Below, one piece after another: positions 18,874 through 27,608 of a DNA stretch of 64,000 nucleotides; within the stretch, counting starts at the first letter, position 1; each line of letters begins with the position of its first letter. The notes under the pieces were generated by a model. It worked only from the letters and a program-made list of their open reading frames with translations. It was not told the DNA's origin and ran no database searches. The stretch covers positions 1 through 64,000 of the forward strand of contig NZ_JAJNMU010000029.1 of the NCBI RefSeq assembly GCF_022458865.1, given 5' to 3'. The stretch is from Paenibacillus periandrae (GTDB taxonomy: Bacteria; Bacillota; Bacilli; Paenibacillales; NBRC-103111). The translations under genes were made by a program, and so were the position numbers.

Positions 18874-19806
18874 TTACTTTGGAATGCCAAGTCCAGCTGC
18901 CCCCGGCTCGGAAGTTATGAAGCCGCTGCCGTACCTTTGAATGAAATCATAGCCGATTTTGGCGCGGCGCACCCGTTCACGCCCAAGCTTTACCGCGGTA
19001 TCTTCCAGATGCGTGCCGGACGGGTATATGTTTGGAGCATTTCGAAGCCCGAATTTTACATAAACCGGAGCGGCCACACGAATAATCTCGGCTACCTCAT
19101 AATAACGGACAAACCCGCCAAAGTCATCGGGGACCTCTATATACAAATCGAGCGGAATATCTACGGCCTGCCGGATTGCAGCCAACCGTGCAAGAGTCAT
19201 ATCAGTTGCTACATTATAGGTATCAGCTCCTGCATTTTGTGCAAGGCTAATGGAGATCGGGTTGCAAGCTCCTAATGATACAGAACCTTTCACAACCAAA
19301 TCTGCCGGTAAATCTCCTGATTTCTTGAATTCGTTAACTGCCCACAATACACCTTCGTCCGCTACCAAAATTCCACGAATACCAAGCCTGCAGGCGCGTT
19401 TCACGTCTTCCAGCGCATAGACAACCTGTTCCATGCCGCTTGCGCGCAACGCGATACTTTTACCTGTTGATGTTAAAGCCTGTGCACCGATATCAAAGGT
19501 AGCTCGCGGACCGATAAACAAGCTAACCTCTATCTGATTATCACGCCCGATCTGCGCCATTTCCAATATTTCCTCGTCGGTAAGCAGCATAATTCCACTA
19601 CCCTGCGAAACGCGATGGATAGGAATATTGTACTTCTTCATCTCTTCAACAATAGCGCTGAAAACAGCAGGCCCTTCAACTGATGGAATTTCAATTCGGT
19701 AATGCGCTCCATCTGTAAACGCTTTCAACGAAGTTGGAAGTTGGTGTAAATCGCCTCCTGGATAACCTAGCTTTTCTAATGCAGCTCTTGTCTGTTCGAT
19801 GATCAT
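18874..19806 (-). CDS. TIM-barrel protein, possible peptidase-U32-like
   Basis: About 310 residues. The second of two adjacent ATGs (19806) is chosen because AGAGGA lies six bases upstream; the frame continues to 19914 without a ribosome site. Repeating beta-alpha units (EIPSVEGPAVF, IPIHRVSQGSGIMLL, IEVSLFIGPRA, GIRGILVADEG, ADLVVKGSVSLG, DLYIEVPDDFGG, APVYVKFGLRN) indicate a TIM barrel. The general look is that of proteins annotated as U32 peptidase-like, but the diagnostic collagenase motif is not obvious. It starts the yesMN operon, so it is linked to the sugar cluster. Function unknown; an epimerase or lyase role is also possible. Confidence 0.65.
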   Translation of the reverse strand: MIIEQTRAALEKLGYPGGDLHQLPTSLKAFTDGAHYRIEIPSVEGPAVFSAIVEEMKKYNIPIHRVSQGSGIMLLTDEEILEMAQIGRDNQIEVSLFIGPRATFDIGAQALTSTGKSIALRASGMEQVVYALEDVKRACRLGIRGILVADEGVLWAVNEFKKSGDLPADLVVKGSVSLGACNPISISLAQNAGADTYNVATDMTLARLAAIRQAVDIPLDLYIEVPDDFGGFVRYYEVAEIIRVAAPVYVKFGLRNAPNIYPSGTHLEDTAVKLGRERVRRAKIGYDFIQRYGSGFITSEPGAAGLGIPK

Positions 19807-20084
19807 CATGCTCCTCTCATTCCGGCAATATGCAGATGCCAGTCCCATGTTATGTATAAATTCAAGTTCATCATAAAATAAAGAAATTTGATTGTCAATC
19901 AGTATTTTGATCACGAGTCATTATGCTGAACTATTTAATTTAGGGATTTAAAAAGAAAGATTCAAAAAAGCTGCTATTTCCTCCCTGCCTGTCAAGGAAT
20001 ACAATATGGATTTACCGCATAAGGATTGTTACGTATAGCTAATTTTCAAATTCTCTGCCTAGCTGGAAAGGTGGTCATTAAGAT

Positions 20085-21386
20085 ATGCCGGATGAGTTAG
20101 CCTTGCTGGAAAGAACATTAAAAGAAAGCTTGATTTACCATATACACGATGTGGATGTCCTGTTGAAGCTGGGTGAGATCTATCATTCGAGTGGTCGGCA
20201 AACCTTGGCGAAGCTCTGTTTTTCCACGATTCTCGGTATTTCCAAAGACATTCACATCAAAGAAAAAGCAAGGTCGCTTTTATTTCAATCCGAACGTCTT
20301 GTGCAAACACATCCCAACCAGGCTGAGTCTTCTGAGTTTCTAGATTTACTTATCCAAAAGCTGCTGGCACATTCATTAAATGATTATTATTACAATATAG
20401 ACATGGAGCTGTTTGAGCTCATGTCGGTTCCGATTCCTATGGACCCCATAGTGGTGAATACCGAAATCGAGAAAAAGGAAATTCTGAAACATTTACAAGG
20501 AATTATTGAACTGTTTGATCATCTGGAGGATCAGCCATCTCGGGAATTGTTAATTTCCGTGTTGTCTTTTCGATTATTGAGCAATAAAAAAATAAAGCTG
20601 CCTCTCCATACAAATGAATACTGGAATCAGCGGCAATCCCTACGCCATCTTATTCGTACCACGGAGACCATTCTAACTCAATATCACGGATGGATCCTTC
20701 CCCTTTTTGATTTAAATGAAATTGGATTTGATCTTCGGCTGTTCTGCATTTCCATTGGAGTCAGCGCTACTTTTATGGACCGACAGTATGAGTACGATAA
20801 GCTTGCACCCGTCATAAAAGCAAAAGAATCTGATGTAGTTATCGACGCAGGCGGGTGTTTCGGAGATACTGCACTATACTTTGCTCATGAAGTTGGCGAG
20901 TCCGGGCACGTGTACACTATTGAATTCATACCAAGTAATTTGGAAATTATGGGGAAAAATCTGGATCTGAATGCGAAGCTTAAACAACAGATTACGATCA
21001 TTAAACGCCCTCTTTGGCATGTATCCAATGAATTGCTATACTACACGGATCAAGGAGCGGCAAGCTCGGTTTCATTCACCAAAACGAACGATTCCAATGA
21101 TCAAGCCTTAACGATTTCTATTGATGATTTGGTCAACGAACATCATATAACGAAAATCGATTTCATCAAAATGGATATCGAAGGAGCAGAAATGAATGCT
21201 TTGAGAGGGGCTGCTCAAGCCATTCAAAGCTTTCGTCCGATACTTGCTATTGCCATCTATCATCAAATCGAGGATTTTGCTGCTGTCGTTAATTTCATAG
21301 CTCAATTGAACTTGGATTACACATTCTATTTGGGTCATTACACTATCTATGCTCAGGAAACGATTTTGTATGCGGTCCCTAAGTAA
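20085..21386 (+). CDS. FkbM-family methyltransferase
   Basis: A 433-residue protein. The N-terminal ~240 residues are helical and unrecognised, beginning with a TPR-like stretch (LKLGEIYHSSGRQTLAKLCF). The C-terminal ~190 residues are an FkbM methyltransferase: SAM motif VVIDAGGCFGDTALYFAHEV, the acidic residue after strand 2 (VYTIEFIPSN), and FIKMDIEGAEMNALRGA. FkbM enzymes typically O-methylate sugars or polyketides. It is followed 24 bases later by a glycosyltransferase gene, so methylation of a glycan is likely. The pair is on the plus strand between two minus-strand clusters. Confidence 0.85.
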   Translation: MPDELALLERTLKESLIYHIHDVDVLLKLGEIYHSSGRQTLAKLCFSTILGISKDIHIKEKARSLLFQSERLVQTHPNQAESSEFLDLLIQKLLAHSLNDYYYNIDMELFELMSVPIPMDPIVVNTEIEKKEILKHLQGIIELFDHLEDQPSRELLISVLSFRLLSNKKIKLPLHTNEYWNQRQSLRHLIRTTETILTQYHGWILPLFDLNEIGFDLRLFCISIGVSATFMDRQYEYDKLAPVIKAKESDVVIDAGGCFGDTALYFAHEVGESGHVYTIEFIPSNLEIMGKNLDLNAKLKQQITIIKRPLWHVSNELLYYTDQGAASSVSFTKTNDSNDQALTISIDDLVNEHHITKIDFIKMDIEGAEMNALRGAAQAIQSFRPILAIAIYHQIEDFAAVVNFIAQLNLDYTFYLGHYTIYAQETILYAVPK

Positions 21387-21410
21387 GAATGGGAGGAGCT
21401 TGTACGAAAA

Positions 21411-22487
21411 ATGATTAACGAACCTTTGTCTGGCACAACACGTCGCCTTGCGGTAATCGATACTACATTTCCCTGGAAACAGAGTGGGTTTCGCTATTGG
21501 GAAAATATGGAGTTTTATAATCAAAAACCTGATACGCTTTTTTTTGCTACAAATAGATATACGGATGAATTTCCTGCACAAGTTTACCCATTCGAATTAT
21601 TTGCAGCATTGGCGAAACAAGAGGGAATTACGGATATTTATTGTGTGTTTCTAAATCTGGTTTTAAGTCTGCAAGGGAGATGTTATCTCACTGATGGAAC
21701 CTATATGCCTGGATCGAATCCTGGTTTAAATATTATGCCAATTATACAGGAACATGGTATGAACCTCCACACGACACTATATCCCGGCGGTGGTTTGGGT
21801 CCCTCCACTTCTGAAGAATTTCTGCGGATAGCATCCCATCATTGCTCAACCATATTTACGAACATTGCTGAAGTATTACATGTCATTCCCAATAGCATCT
21901 ATTCTCCGGTAGTGATCAATACAGACTTTTACACTTATACTTCTAAATCCACTGTTAATCCCATACAAATAACTTTCTCCGCTCATCGTGCCGAGCGTAA
22001 AGGCTTTCCGTTATTGGCACAAGTTTTCAATCAGCTTGATGACCAATATCATCTAAACATCATAGGCGATTGGGAACATGATCTCCATCTACTAACCCAT
22101 ACAAACTATACTTTTTGGGGCCTTCTAAATCCTGAAACGATTAAGATGATTTATGAGCAATCACATGTATTCATTTACAGTGGCACTCATGATGAGTTTG
22201 CTCTTGATGGTTTTCCAACAACAGCGGCATTGGATGCGATGGCAACAGGTTGCATATTAGTATCGACAAATCCTCGTAATGACCATTTTATTCTTGAAAA
22301 AAATGTGGACTATCTAGAAGTCGAAGCGGACATGAAATCAATAACGGATACCTTGCTCTGGATCAAGGAAAACTTTCAGCAAGCCTTGGAAATCGGCATA
22401 AATGGTGCAACCAAAATCAAAAATCGATTTGATTCCAAGGTCATTGTGCAATCCAAATTATCACATATGTTCTCAACACGTTTATGA
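21411..22487 (+). CDS. GT-B type glycosyltransferase
   Basis: A 358-residue protein with the C-terminal half of a GT4-like glycosyltransferase: ITFSAHRAERKGFPLLAQVF is the usual donor-domain strand, NIIGDWE and FWGLLNPETIKMIYEQSHVF follow, and the E-x7-E-type region reads DEFALDGFPTTAALDAMATG. GGGAGGAG precedes the ATG. With the FkbM gene it forms a two-gene unit that could build or decorate a surface or flagellar glycan; donor and acceptor are unknown. The gene ends 13 bases before the convergent amidohydrolase stop. Confidence 0.8.
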   Translation: MINEPLSGTTRRLAVIDTTFPWKQSGFRYWENMEFYNQKPDTLFFATNRYTDEFPAQVYPFELFAALAKQEGITDIYCVFLNLVLSLQGRCYLTDGTYMPGSNPGLNIMPIIQEHGMNLHTTLYPGGGLGPSTSEEFLRIASHHCSTIFTNIAEVLHVIPNSIYSPVVINTDFYTYTSKSTVNPIQITFSAHRAERKGFPLLAQVFNQLDDQYHLNIIGDWEHDLHLLTHTNYTFWGLLNPETIKMIYEQSHVFIYSGTHDEFALDGFPTTAALDAMATGCILVSTNPRNDHFILEKNVDYLEVEADMKSITDTLLWIKENFQQALEIGINGATKIKNRFDSKVIVQSKLSHMFSTRL

Positions 22488-22500
22488 AAAACCAACCTCC

Positions 22501-23823
22501 TCACAATGTCGAATTCCATTCCGATAATTGACGGCTGTGATATAACCAACGCGTATCGCGGTATATCCAACGGTTTATGGGCAGCTCAGCGAAAAGCTCG
22601 ATTGGCGAGCTTGCATCGAATACGACGAAGCGAGCTGGTAAACCTGGCTTTATCCCATATCGTTTCAGACCGATTAACGATGCTGGGATCGTCGACAGCA
22701 TACGAAGGAGCGTATGCGCATCGTCAGCGCTTCCCATTTGAAGAGAATAGCCAGTTAGCAGCCCCATCTGCAGCAAGTCACCGCTTCCGTAGGGATGAAA
22801 TGGATCCTGCACATTATCCGATGCGGTAGCAACAGGAATGCCTGCGGCCATCAGCTCCTTAACTCGCGTTACACCGCGACGTACTAAACCCCTATCCCCC
22901 CTGCCCTGCAGGTATAAATTGGTAGCAGGCAGCGTTATGACCTTTAACTGAGCCAAAGCCATATTATCGATAATCGCTGCTGCACGACTCTCCTCTATGG
23001 CGCTCAATGAGCACAAATGACCGACCACCACTCTGCCCTGATAATCATTACGTATGGCAGCAGCCGCAATCGCTGATACAGTCTGTACCTGAGGGTCATC
23101 CGTCTCATCTGCATGCAGATCGACGTCTTTGTTATATTTCCTGGCAATAGCAACAAGCTGCTCTAGATATGCCCCCGGTTCATCAGCAATGTGCGGCGCA
23201 CCTCCAACTGCATCCATCCCCGCTTGCATGGCTTCGTCGACGGCTTCCCACATGGCGGGTGTGTGTCCCCGGCTTGGAACGAACAGAACATACTGGATAT
23301 CTACGATTCCGCTCACAAGCTCCCTCGCCTCCAGAGCCGCATGAACCAAGCGAAAAGCAGCTTCCCGACCATGCTCGAACGGGAAATGCACATGCGAGCG
23401 AATGGCTGTCGCACCACCCGCAGCAGCACGCAAAGCGGCTTTATGGATTCGGGTTACAAGCGCCTCACGCGTAAATTGTGGAACCGCAGCACTATAGTTA
23501 CGAATCGCTTCACCGAGTGTGCCTGATTCATTTCTGACGATTCCTGATGTAAACGCCTTGTCAAGATGCGCGTGCGCCTCAACAAGTCCGGGCAGCAGTA
23601 TTTTCCCGCCAAGATCTATGGTCCGTGAAGCTGAAGTGCTGCCCGTCAGCTGTATATCCTCTAGAGGGATACTGCCATGATCCCGAATTATCCCTTGCTC
23701 CTGCTGTGGAGTCACTGACTGCCAGAGCCCATTGGCAGCCGTTAATTCATATAGCAGTGCTGGAGATCCTTCAGCCAAAGGCAATCGTGCATTAATTAGA
23801 TGCAACCTGCCCAGAAGACTCAT
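22501..23823 (-). CDS. amidohydrolase (cytosine deaminase-like)
   Basis: A 440-residue metal-dependent hydrolase of the amidohydrolase superfamily, similar in architecture to cytosine deaminase and N-isopropylammelide hydrolases. Metal ligands are visible: the HAHLD motif after beta 1 (LVEAHAHLDKAF), HADE (VDLHADETDDP), the histidine in VVGHLCSLS, and the aspartate in TASDNVQDPF. Its start overlaps the stop of the monooxygenase gene by four bases, so it is the last gene of the long organosulfur-type operon. It may hydrolyse an amide, amine or heterocycle produced by the monooxygenases; the substrate is unknown. Confidence 0.85.
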   Translation of the reverse strand: MSLLGRLHLINARLPLAEGSPALLYELTAANGLWQSVTPQQEQGIIRDHGSIPLEDIQLTGSTSASRTIDLGGKILLPGLVEAHAHLDKAFTSGIVRNESGTLGEAIRNYSAAVPQFTREALVTRIHKAALRAAAGGATAIRSHVHFPFEHGREAAFRLVHAALEARELVSGIVDIQYVLFVPSRGHTPAMWEAVDEAMQAGMDAVGGAPHIADEPGAYLEQLVAIARKYNKDVDLHADETDDPQVQTVSAIAAAAIRNDYQGRVVVGHLCSLSAIEESRAAAIIDNMALAQLKVITLPATNLYLQGRGDRGLVRRGVTRVKELMAAGIPVATASDNVQDPFHPYGSGDLLQMGLLTGYSLQMGSADDAHTLLRMLSTIPASLIGLKRYGIKPGLPARFVVFDASSPIELFAELPINRWIYRDTRWLYHSRQLSEWNSTL

Positions 23824-25190
23824 GCTTTAACACCCAGTACTGACCGTGTACGTCCGGGATGCTGGTCGGGCAGATTTGGTCCTTGACCGAATAGCTTGTC
23901 ACGCAGAACGCCATCGCTGTAATGCTCCTGTACAAGCCCCCTCCGCCTCAGCTCGGGAACAACAAGCTCGACGAAATCGCGATTACTGCCGGGGCGGGTA
24001 ATATACGAAATGTTGAAGCCGTCAGCGCCGGTTTGCTCTATATAACGCTCCATGGCATCGGCAATCTGTTCAGGTGAGCCAATTGTCAGCGAAGTTGTTC
24101 CGAAAGCATAAATATTCGCCAATTCATCTACCGTCCATTGCTTGTCGGGATGATCATTCAAATACTCGATGATCGAACGGTTGTTGCTATTTTTGGCAAA
24201 TTGTAGAAGCCTCTCAGGTCCATAATCGGCAAAATCGATACCCGACCAGCCACCAAGCAATGCAAGCAGCCCCTCGGTGCTGGAATACTTCAAATAATCC
24301 TGATACTTACGTTGCGCTTCTTCCTCTGTACGCCCGACAATGACAGTCAATTTCGGGAAAAATAGCAGGTCCTCCGGTCGGCGTCCTGCCGCTTGTGCCT
24401 TGCTGCGAATATCGTCGATGATGGCCTTCGTCGCTTCGGATGTAGGCGTATTCAGAAACACACCTTCGGCATGTGCTGCTGCAAAAGCCCTCCCCCGCGT
24501 CGATGCTCCTGCCTGATAGATGACCGGTGTACGCTGCGGTGAAGGCTCACACAAATGAATGCCAGGAACCTTAAACCGGGCTCCTTCGTGTCCGATATCA
24601 TGTACCTTCGATGGGTCCGTATAGATGCGAGCCTCACGGTCCTGAACTACCGCATCCACCTCCCAACTCGCTTCCCACAGCTTATAGCAGACGTCAAGAT
24701 ATTCCTCGCCAATCTCATAACGTTCTTCCGCAGTGAGCTGATCCTCCAAGCCATAATTGCGGGCAGCGCTTTTCAGAAAGGAGGTAACCACATTCCAGCC
24801 GATACGCCCCTTGGTCAAATGATCGAGTGTGGACATTTTGCGAGCTAATGCATAAGGATGCTCATAGGTCGTAGAGCAGGTAACGGCAAAGCCGAGATGC
24901 TTCGTCACAGCGGCCATCGCCGGAATTACATACGTCGGATCATTGATCGGGGCCTGGATTGCCTGCTCCAGACATGTATCACGGCTTTTCTTGTACACAT
25001 CATATTGTCCCAGCACATCAGGGAAAAAGACCGCATCAAAGCCTCCGCTTTCGAGCAACTGGGCAAGCTCCGTCCAATAACTAAGGTCCTTATAGCGATG
25101 CCCTTCGTCGTCGGGATGAGCCCATAGCCCTGGCGTATCCGTTGGGCAGCTTTTCTCTATTGCATTCAAATAGATTCGTTTTTTAGCCAT
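23820..25190 (-). CDS. LLM flavin monooxygenase, NtaA/SnaA/DszA type (paralog 1)
   Basis: A bacterial luciferase-like TIM-barrel monooxygenase of about 456 residues that uses reduced FMN from a partner reductase. Family marks are the N-terminal LNAIEKSCPTDTPGLWAHP, YWTELAQLLESGGFDAVFF, STLDHLTKGRIGWNVVTS and GIHLCEPSPQRTPVIYQAG. The ATG at 25190 is chosen over an in-frame GTG at 25199 because of AGAGGA spacing. It resembles paralog 3 most (STEGLLALLGGWSGIDF, then SLTIGSPEQIAD). It is preceded by a YciI gene 26 bases upstream and overlaps the amidohydrolase gene. The substrate is not readable from sequence. Confidence 0.9.
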   Translation of the reverse strand: MAKKRIYLNAIEKSCPTDTPGLWAHPDDEGHRYKDLSYWTELAQLLESGGFDAVFFPDVLGQYDVYKKSRDTCLEQAIQAPINDPTYVIPAMAAVTKHLGFAVTCSTTYEHPYALARKMSTLDHLTKGRIGWNVVTSFLKSAARNYGLEDQLTAEERYEIGEEYLDVCYKLWEASWEVDAVVQDREARIYTDPSKVHDIGHEGARFKVPGIHLCEPSPQRTPVIYQAGASTRGRAFAAAHAEGVFLNTPTSEATKAIIDDIRSKAQAAGRRPEDLLFFPKLTVIVGRTEEEAQRKYQDYLKYSSTEGLLALLGGWSGIDFADYGPERLLQFAKNSNNRSIIEYLNDHPDKQWTVDELANIYAFGTTSLTIGSPEQIADAMERYIEQTGADGFNISYITRPGSNRDFVELVVPELRRRGLVQEHYSDGVLRDKLFGQGPNLPDQHPGRTRSVLGVKA

Positions 25191-25216
25191 AACGTACACA
25201 TCCTCTCAGTTGTTCT

Positions 25217-25498
25217 TTAAGCAATCGTTACACCAGAAGCCAGCTTCAGATCCCATTCATGAACTTCAGCGCTTCTGATGCCTTCTACAATAAAAGGGTC
25301 CTTGTTTACCAGTTCCTGTACCTCATTGATAGATTCAGCTCGATATACCGCTACGCCGCCCCAACCGTCCAGCAATCGACCGTGTGCGATCACCGTTCCT
25401 GCTTCTCTTAAAGCAATCATGTAGGCCATATGTGCAGGTGCCACGGTCGGGGCAATTTCCGGTTTGAGCAATTTGGCAAACACGATAAAATAACGCAT
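25217..25498 (-). CDS. YciI-family protein
   Basis: A 93-residue single-domain protein of the YciI-like (ferredoxin-like fold) family. It shows the family pattern: RYFIVFAKL at the start, a histidine in PAHMAYMIALREAG, then HGRLLDGWGGVAVYRAES and DPFIVEGIRSAEVHEW. GAGGAGG lies upstream of the ATG. YciI proteins are small, sometimes enzymatic, and often encoded with oxygenases. Here it lies between monooxygenase paralogs 2 and 1 and closely matches the N-terminal domain of the fusion protein at 27.0-27.6 kb. Confidence 0.85.
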   Translation of the reverse strand: MRYFIVFAKLLKPEIAPTVAPAHMAYMIALREAGTVIAHGRLLDGWGGVAVYRAESINEVQELVNKDPFIVEGIRSAEVHEWDLKLASGVTIA

Positions 25499-25548
25499 AT
25501 CTTCCGTATCCTCCTCTAATTATTTCAGCCGTTCCTGCATCCGCTGCA

Positions 25549-26919
25549 TCAATCAATTCTCACCTGTGACGCAGGATGATCCGATGCTGTATGCGGACCG
25601 TGATTGAATAGCTTATCGCGTAAGGTTCCCGGTTTATAGGAGGTTTGTATACGTCCTCGGCGCTGCAGCTCAGGCACGACCTCATTAATAAATTCACCGA
25701 TGCTTTTTCCGCGAACCGCATAGGCCAAGTTAAATCCATCGACACCGGTGGTTTCGACGAACGCTTCCATATAGTCGGCAATCTGCTGGGGTGAGCCGAC
25801 GGTTACATTACCCGCACCACCAAACGCATACAGCTCCGCCAGCTCTTCCGTTGTCCAGCGTTTGCCTTCATCTACACGCCGCAAATAATCCGCTATGTAT
25901 TGGCTGCCATTGCTTTTCTTTCTGATATAAGCAAGCAGCTCATCCGGGGTATAGGCAGATAAATCAATGCCAGACCATGAGGACAGCAGGGCAAGCGTGC
26001 CTTCTGTACTGACATAACGTACATATTCAGCAAACTTCGCTTTCGCTTCCGCTTCAGTAAGCCCCACAACAGGTACAAACCGCGGGAAGAAACGAAGCTG
26101 CAGCGGATCACGTCCTGCTGCTTCTGCTTGATTTCGAATATCTTGCACGAGAAAGCGTGTTTCCTCCACCGTCATCGCGTTCAGGAAGATGCATTCCGCA
26201 TGCTGCGCCGCAAACTGACGACCACGGGTTGATGAACCCGCCTGGAACAGTACAGGCGTTCGCTGCGGCGAAGGCTCGCACAAATGAATACCCGGAACCT
26301 TGAAGAAATTGCCTTCATGCCGAATCTCGTGTATTTTAGATGGATTGGTGTACACCCGGTTTATCCTATCGCGCACAACCGCATCAGACTCCCAGCTGCA
26401 TTGCCACAGCTTGTAGCATACATTCAGGAATTCATCTCCACGATCGTAACGCGTATCGTGCTCCATCTGCTCAGTTAAGCTGAAATTCAATGCTGCACTA
26501 TTCAAATTCGATGTCACGATATTCCAGCCAATACGACCGTTTGTTAGATGGTCCAGCGTGGACATCTTACGCGCCAATGCATAAGGATGATCGTAGGTAA
26601 TTGAAGAGGTGACGGCAAACCCCAAATGCTCGGTCACGGCAGCCATCGCCGGAATCAGATAGGAAGGATCGTTGATGGGCAAGCTCATTCCTTCGCTGAC
26701 TGCCGTGTCTCTGCTGTTCTTATAAGTACTGAATGTCCCCAGTGCATCTGCGAAAAATATGGCATCAAACCTGCCCCTCTCCAGCAGCTGTGCAAGCTCC
26801 GTCCAATAGGACAGCTCCTTGTAATCGGAGGCTCTGCTGTCGGGATGCGTCCACAATCCAATATTATCAACCGTCGGACAATTTTTTTCGATAAAATTGA
26901 GACGGATCCGTTTACTCAT
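25549..26919 (-). CDS. LLM flavin monooxygenase, NtaA/SnaA/DszA type (paralog 2)
   Basis: A 456-residue member of the same family: LNFIEKNCPTVDNIGLWTHP, YWTELAQLLERGRFDAIFFA, STLDHLTNGRIGWNIVTSNL and GIHLCEPSPQRTPVLFQAGS. It resembles paralog 5 more than paralogs 1 and 3, sharing RYDRGDEFL, STEGTLALLSSWSGIDLSAY and a GGAGN-type loop. AGGA lies nine bases before the ATG. It sits between the YciI-rhodanese fusion and the solo YciI gene in the operon. Its substrate presumably differs from the other paralogs, since they all coexist. Confidence 0.9.
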   Translation of the reverse strand: MSKRIRLNFIEKNCPTVDNIGLWTHPDSRASDYKELSYWTELAQLLERGRFDAIFFADALGTFSTYKNSRDTAVSEGMSLPINDPSYLIPAMAAVTEHLGFAVTSSITYDHPYALARKMSTLDHLTNGRIGWNIVTSNLNSAALNFSLTEQMEHDTRYDRGDEFLNVCYKLWQCSWESDAVVRDRINRVYTNPSKIHEIRHEGNFFKVPGIHLCEPSPQRTPVLFQAGSSTRGRQFAAQHAECIFLNAMTVEETRFLVQDIRNQAEAAGRDPLQLRFFPRFVPVVGLTEAEAKAKFAEYVRYVSTEGTLALLSSWSGIDLSAYTPDELLAYIRKKSNGSQYIADYLRRVDEGKRWTTEELAELYAFGGAGNVTVGSPQQIADYMEAFVETTGVDGFNLAYAVRGKSIGEFINEVVPELQRRGRIQTSYKPGTLRDKLFNHGPHTASDHPASQVRID

Positions 26920-26978
26920 GCTGACATCCTACTTTCCATGAGAAATAACAATCTTCATTATCTTAAAAGGATTTGGAA

Positions 26979-27563
26979 CTAACGCAGCTCTTTCCACGCG
27001 GTCATCCCACCAGCCACGTTCACCAATCCCGTGTAGCCGTTGGACAGCAGCCATTCGCATGCTTTCAGGCTTCTACGGCCTCCTCTGCATAAGAAGAATA
27101 TCTCGCCAGCCGGTTGAATTTCCGTGTGTCTATGCTCCAGATCGCCAAGACGGATGTGTATGGCACCTGGTATGACACCTTCAGCAACCTCATGGTCCTC
27201 ACGGACATCAATAATCGTCGGCTTCTCGCCGTTCTCTATGCGTTCCCACAGTTGAGCGGCAGTAATCTCACGAATACCGCCAAGCCCCGTATGAGGGGCC
27301 CATCTGACGTCCCAATGATGCAGTTCATATGCCCTAACACCATGTACGACAAATGGATCCTTCTCGATTAGCGCTTGTACTTCCTCCAAGGAACTACCTC
27401 GATAAATAACGAGTCCGTTCCCAGCCGGGCCGTTTAATAAACGTCCGTTGCCACTGACCTTGCCTTCCAGACGCAGCTGACTTAAATACTCAATATGCGC
27501 TTCCAGATACACCGGAGCCAATTCCTGATTAGCCGGCTTCATCCATACAGCATAATACGCCAT
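26979..27563 (-). CDS. YciI-rhodanese fusion protein
   Basis: A 194-residue fusion. Residues 1-90 are a YciI-like domain (AYYAVWMKP, EAHIEYLSQLRLEGKVSGNG, KDPFVVHGVRAYELHHW). Residues 97-194 are a rhodanese domain, with DVREDHEVAEGVIPGAIHI and an active-site loop CRGGRRS containing catalytic C159, then VNVAGGMTAW. Rhodaneses carry sulfane sulfur as a cysteine persulfide, which directly supports sulfur chemistry in this operon. GGAGGAG lies upstream of the ATG. It may act on reactive sulfur or an unstable product released by the neighbouring monooxygenases, which is inference. Confidence 0.88.
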   Translation of the reverse strand: MAYYAVWMKPANQELAPVYLEAHIEYLSQLRLEGKVSGNGRLLNGPAGNGLVIYRGSSLEEVQALIEKDPFVVHGVRAYELHHWDVRWAPHTGLGGIREITAAQLWERIENGEKPTIIDVREDHEVAEGVIPGAIHIRLGDLEHRHTEIQPAGEIFFLCRGGRRSLKACEWLLSNGYTGLVNVAGGMTAWKELR

Positions 27564-27608
27564 CCTGTCTCCTCCAAACCTAATATTTAAAACAAGCCCA
27601 TGCTCAGC

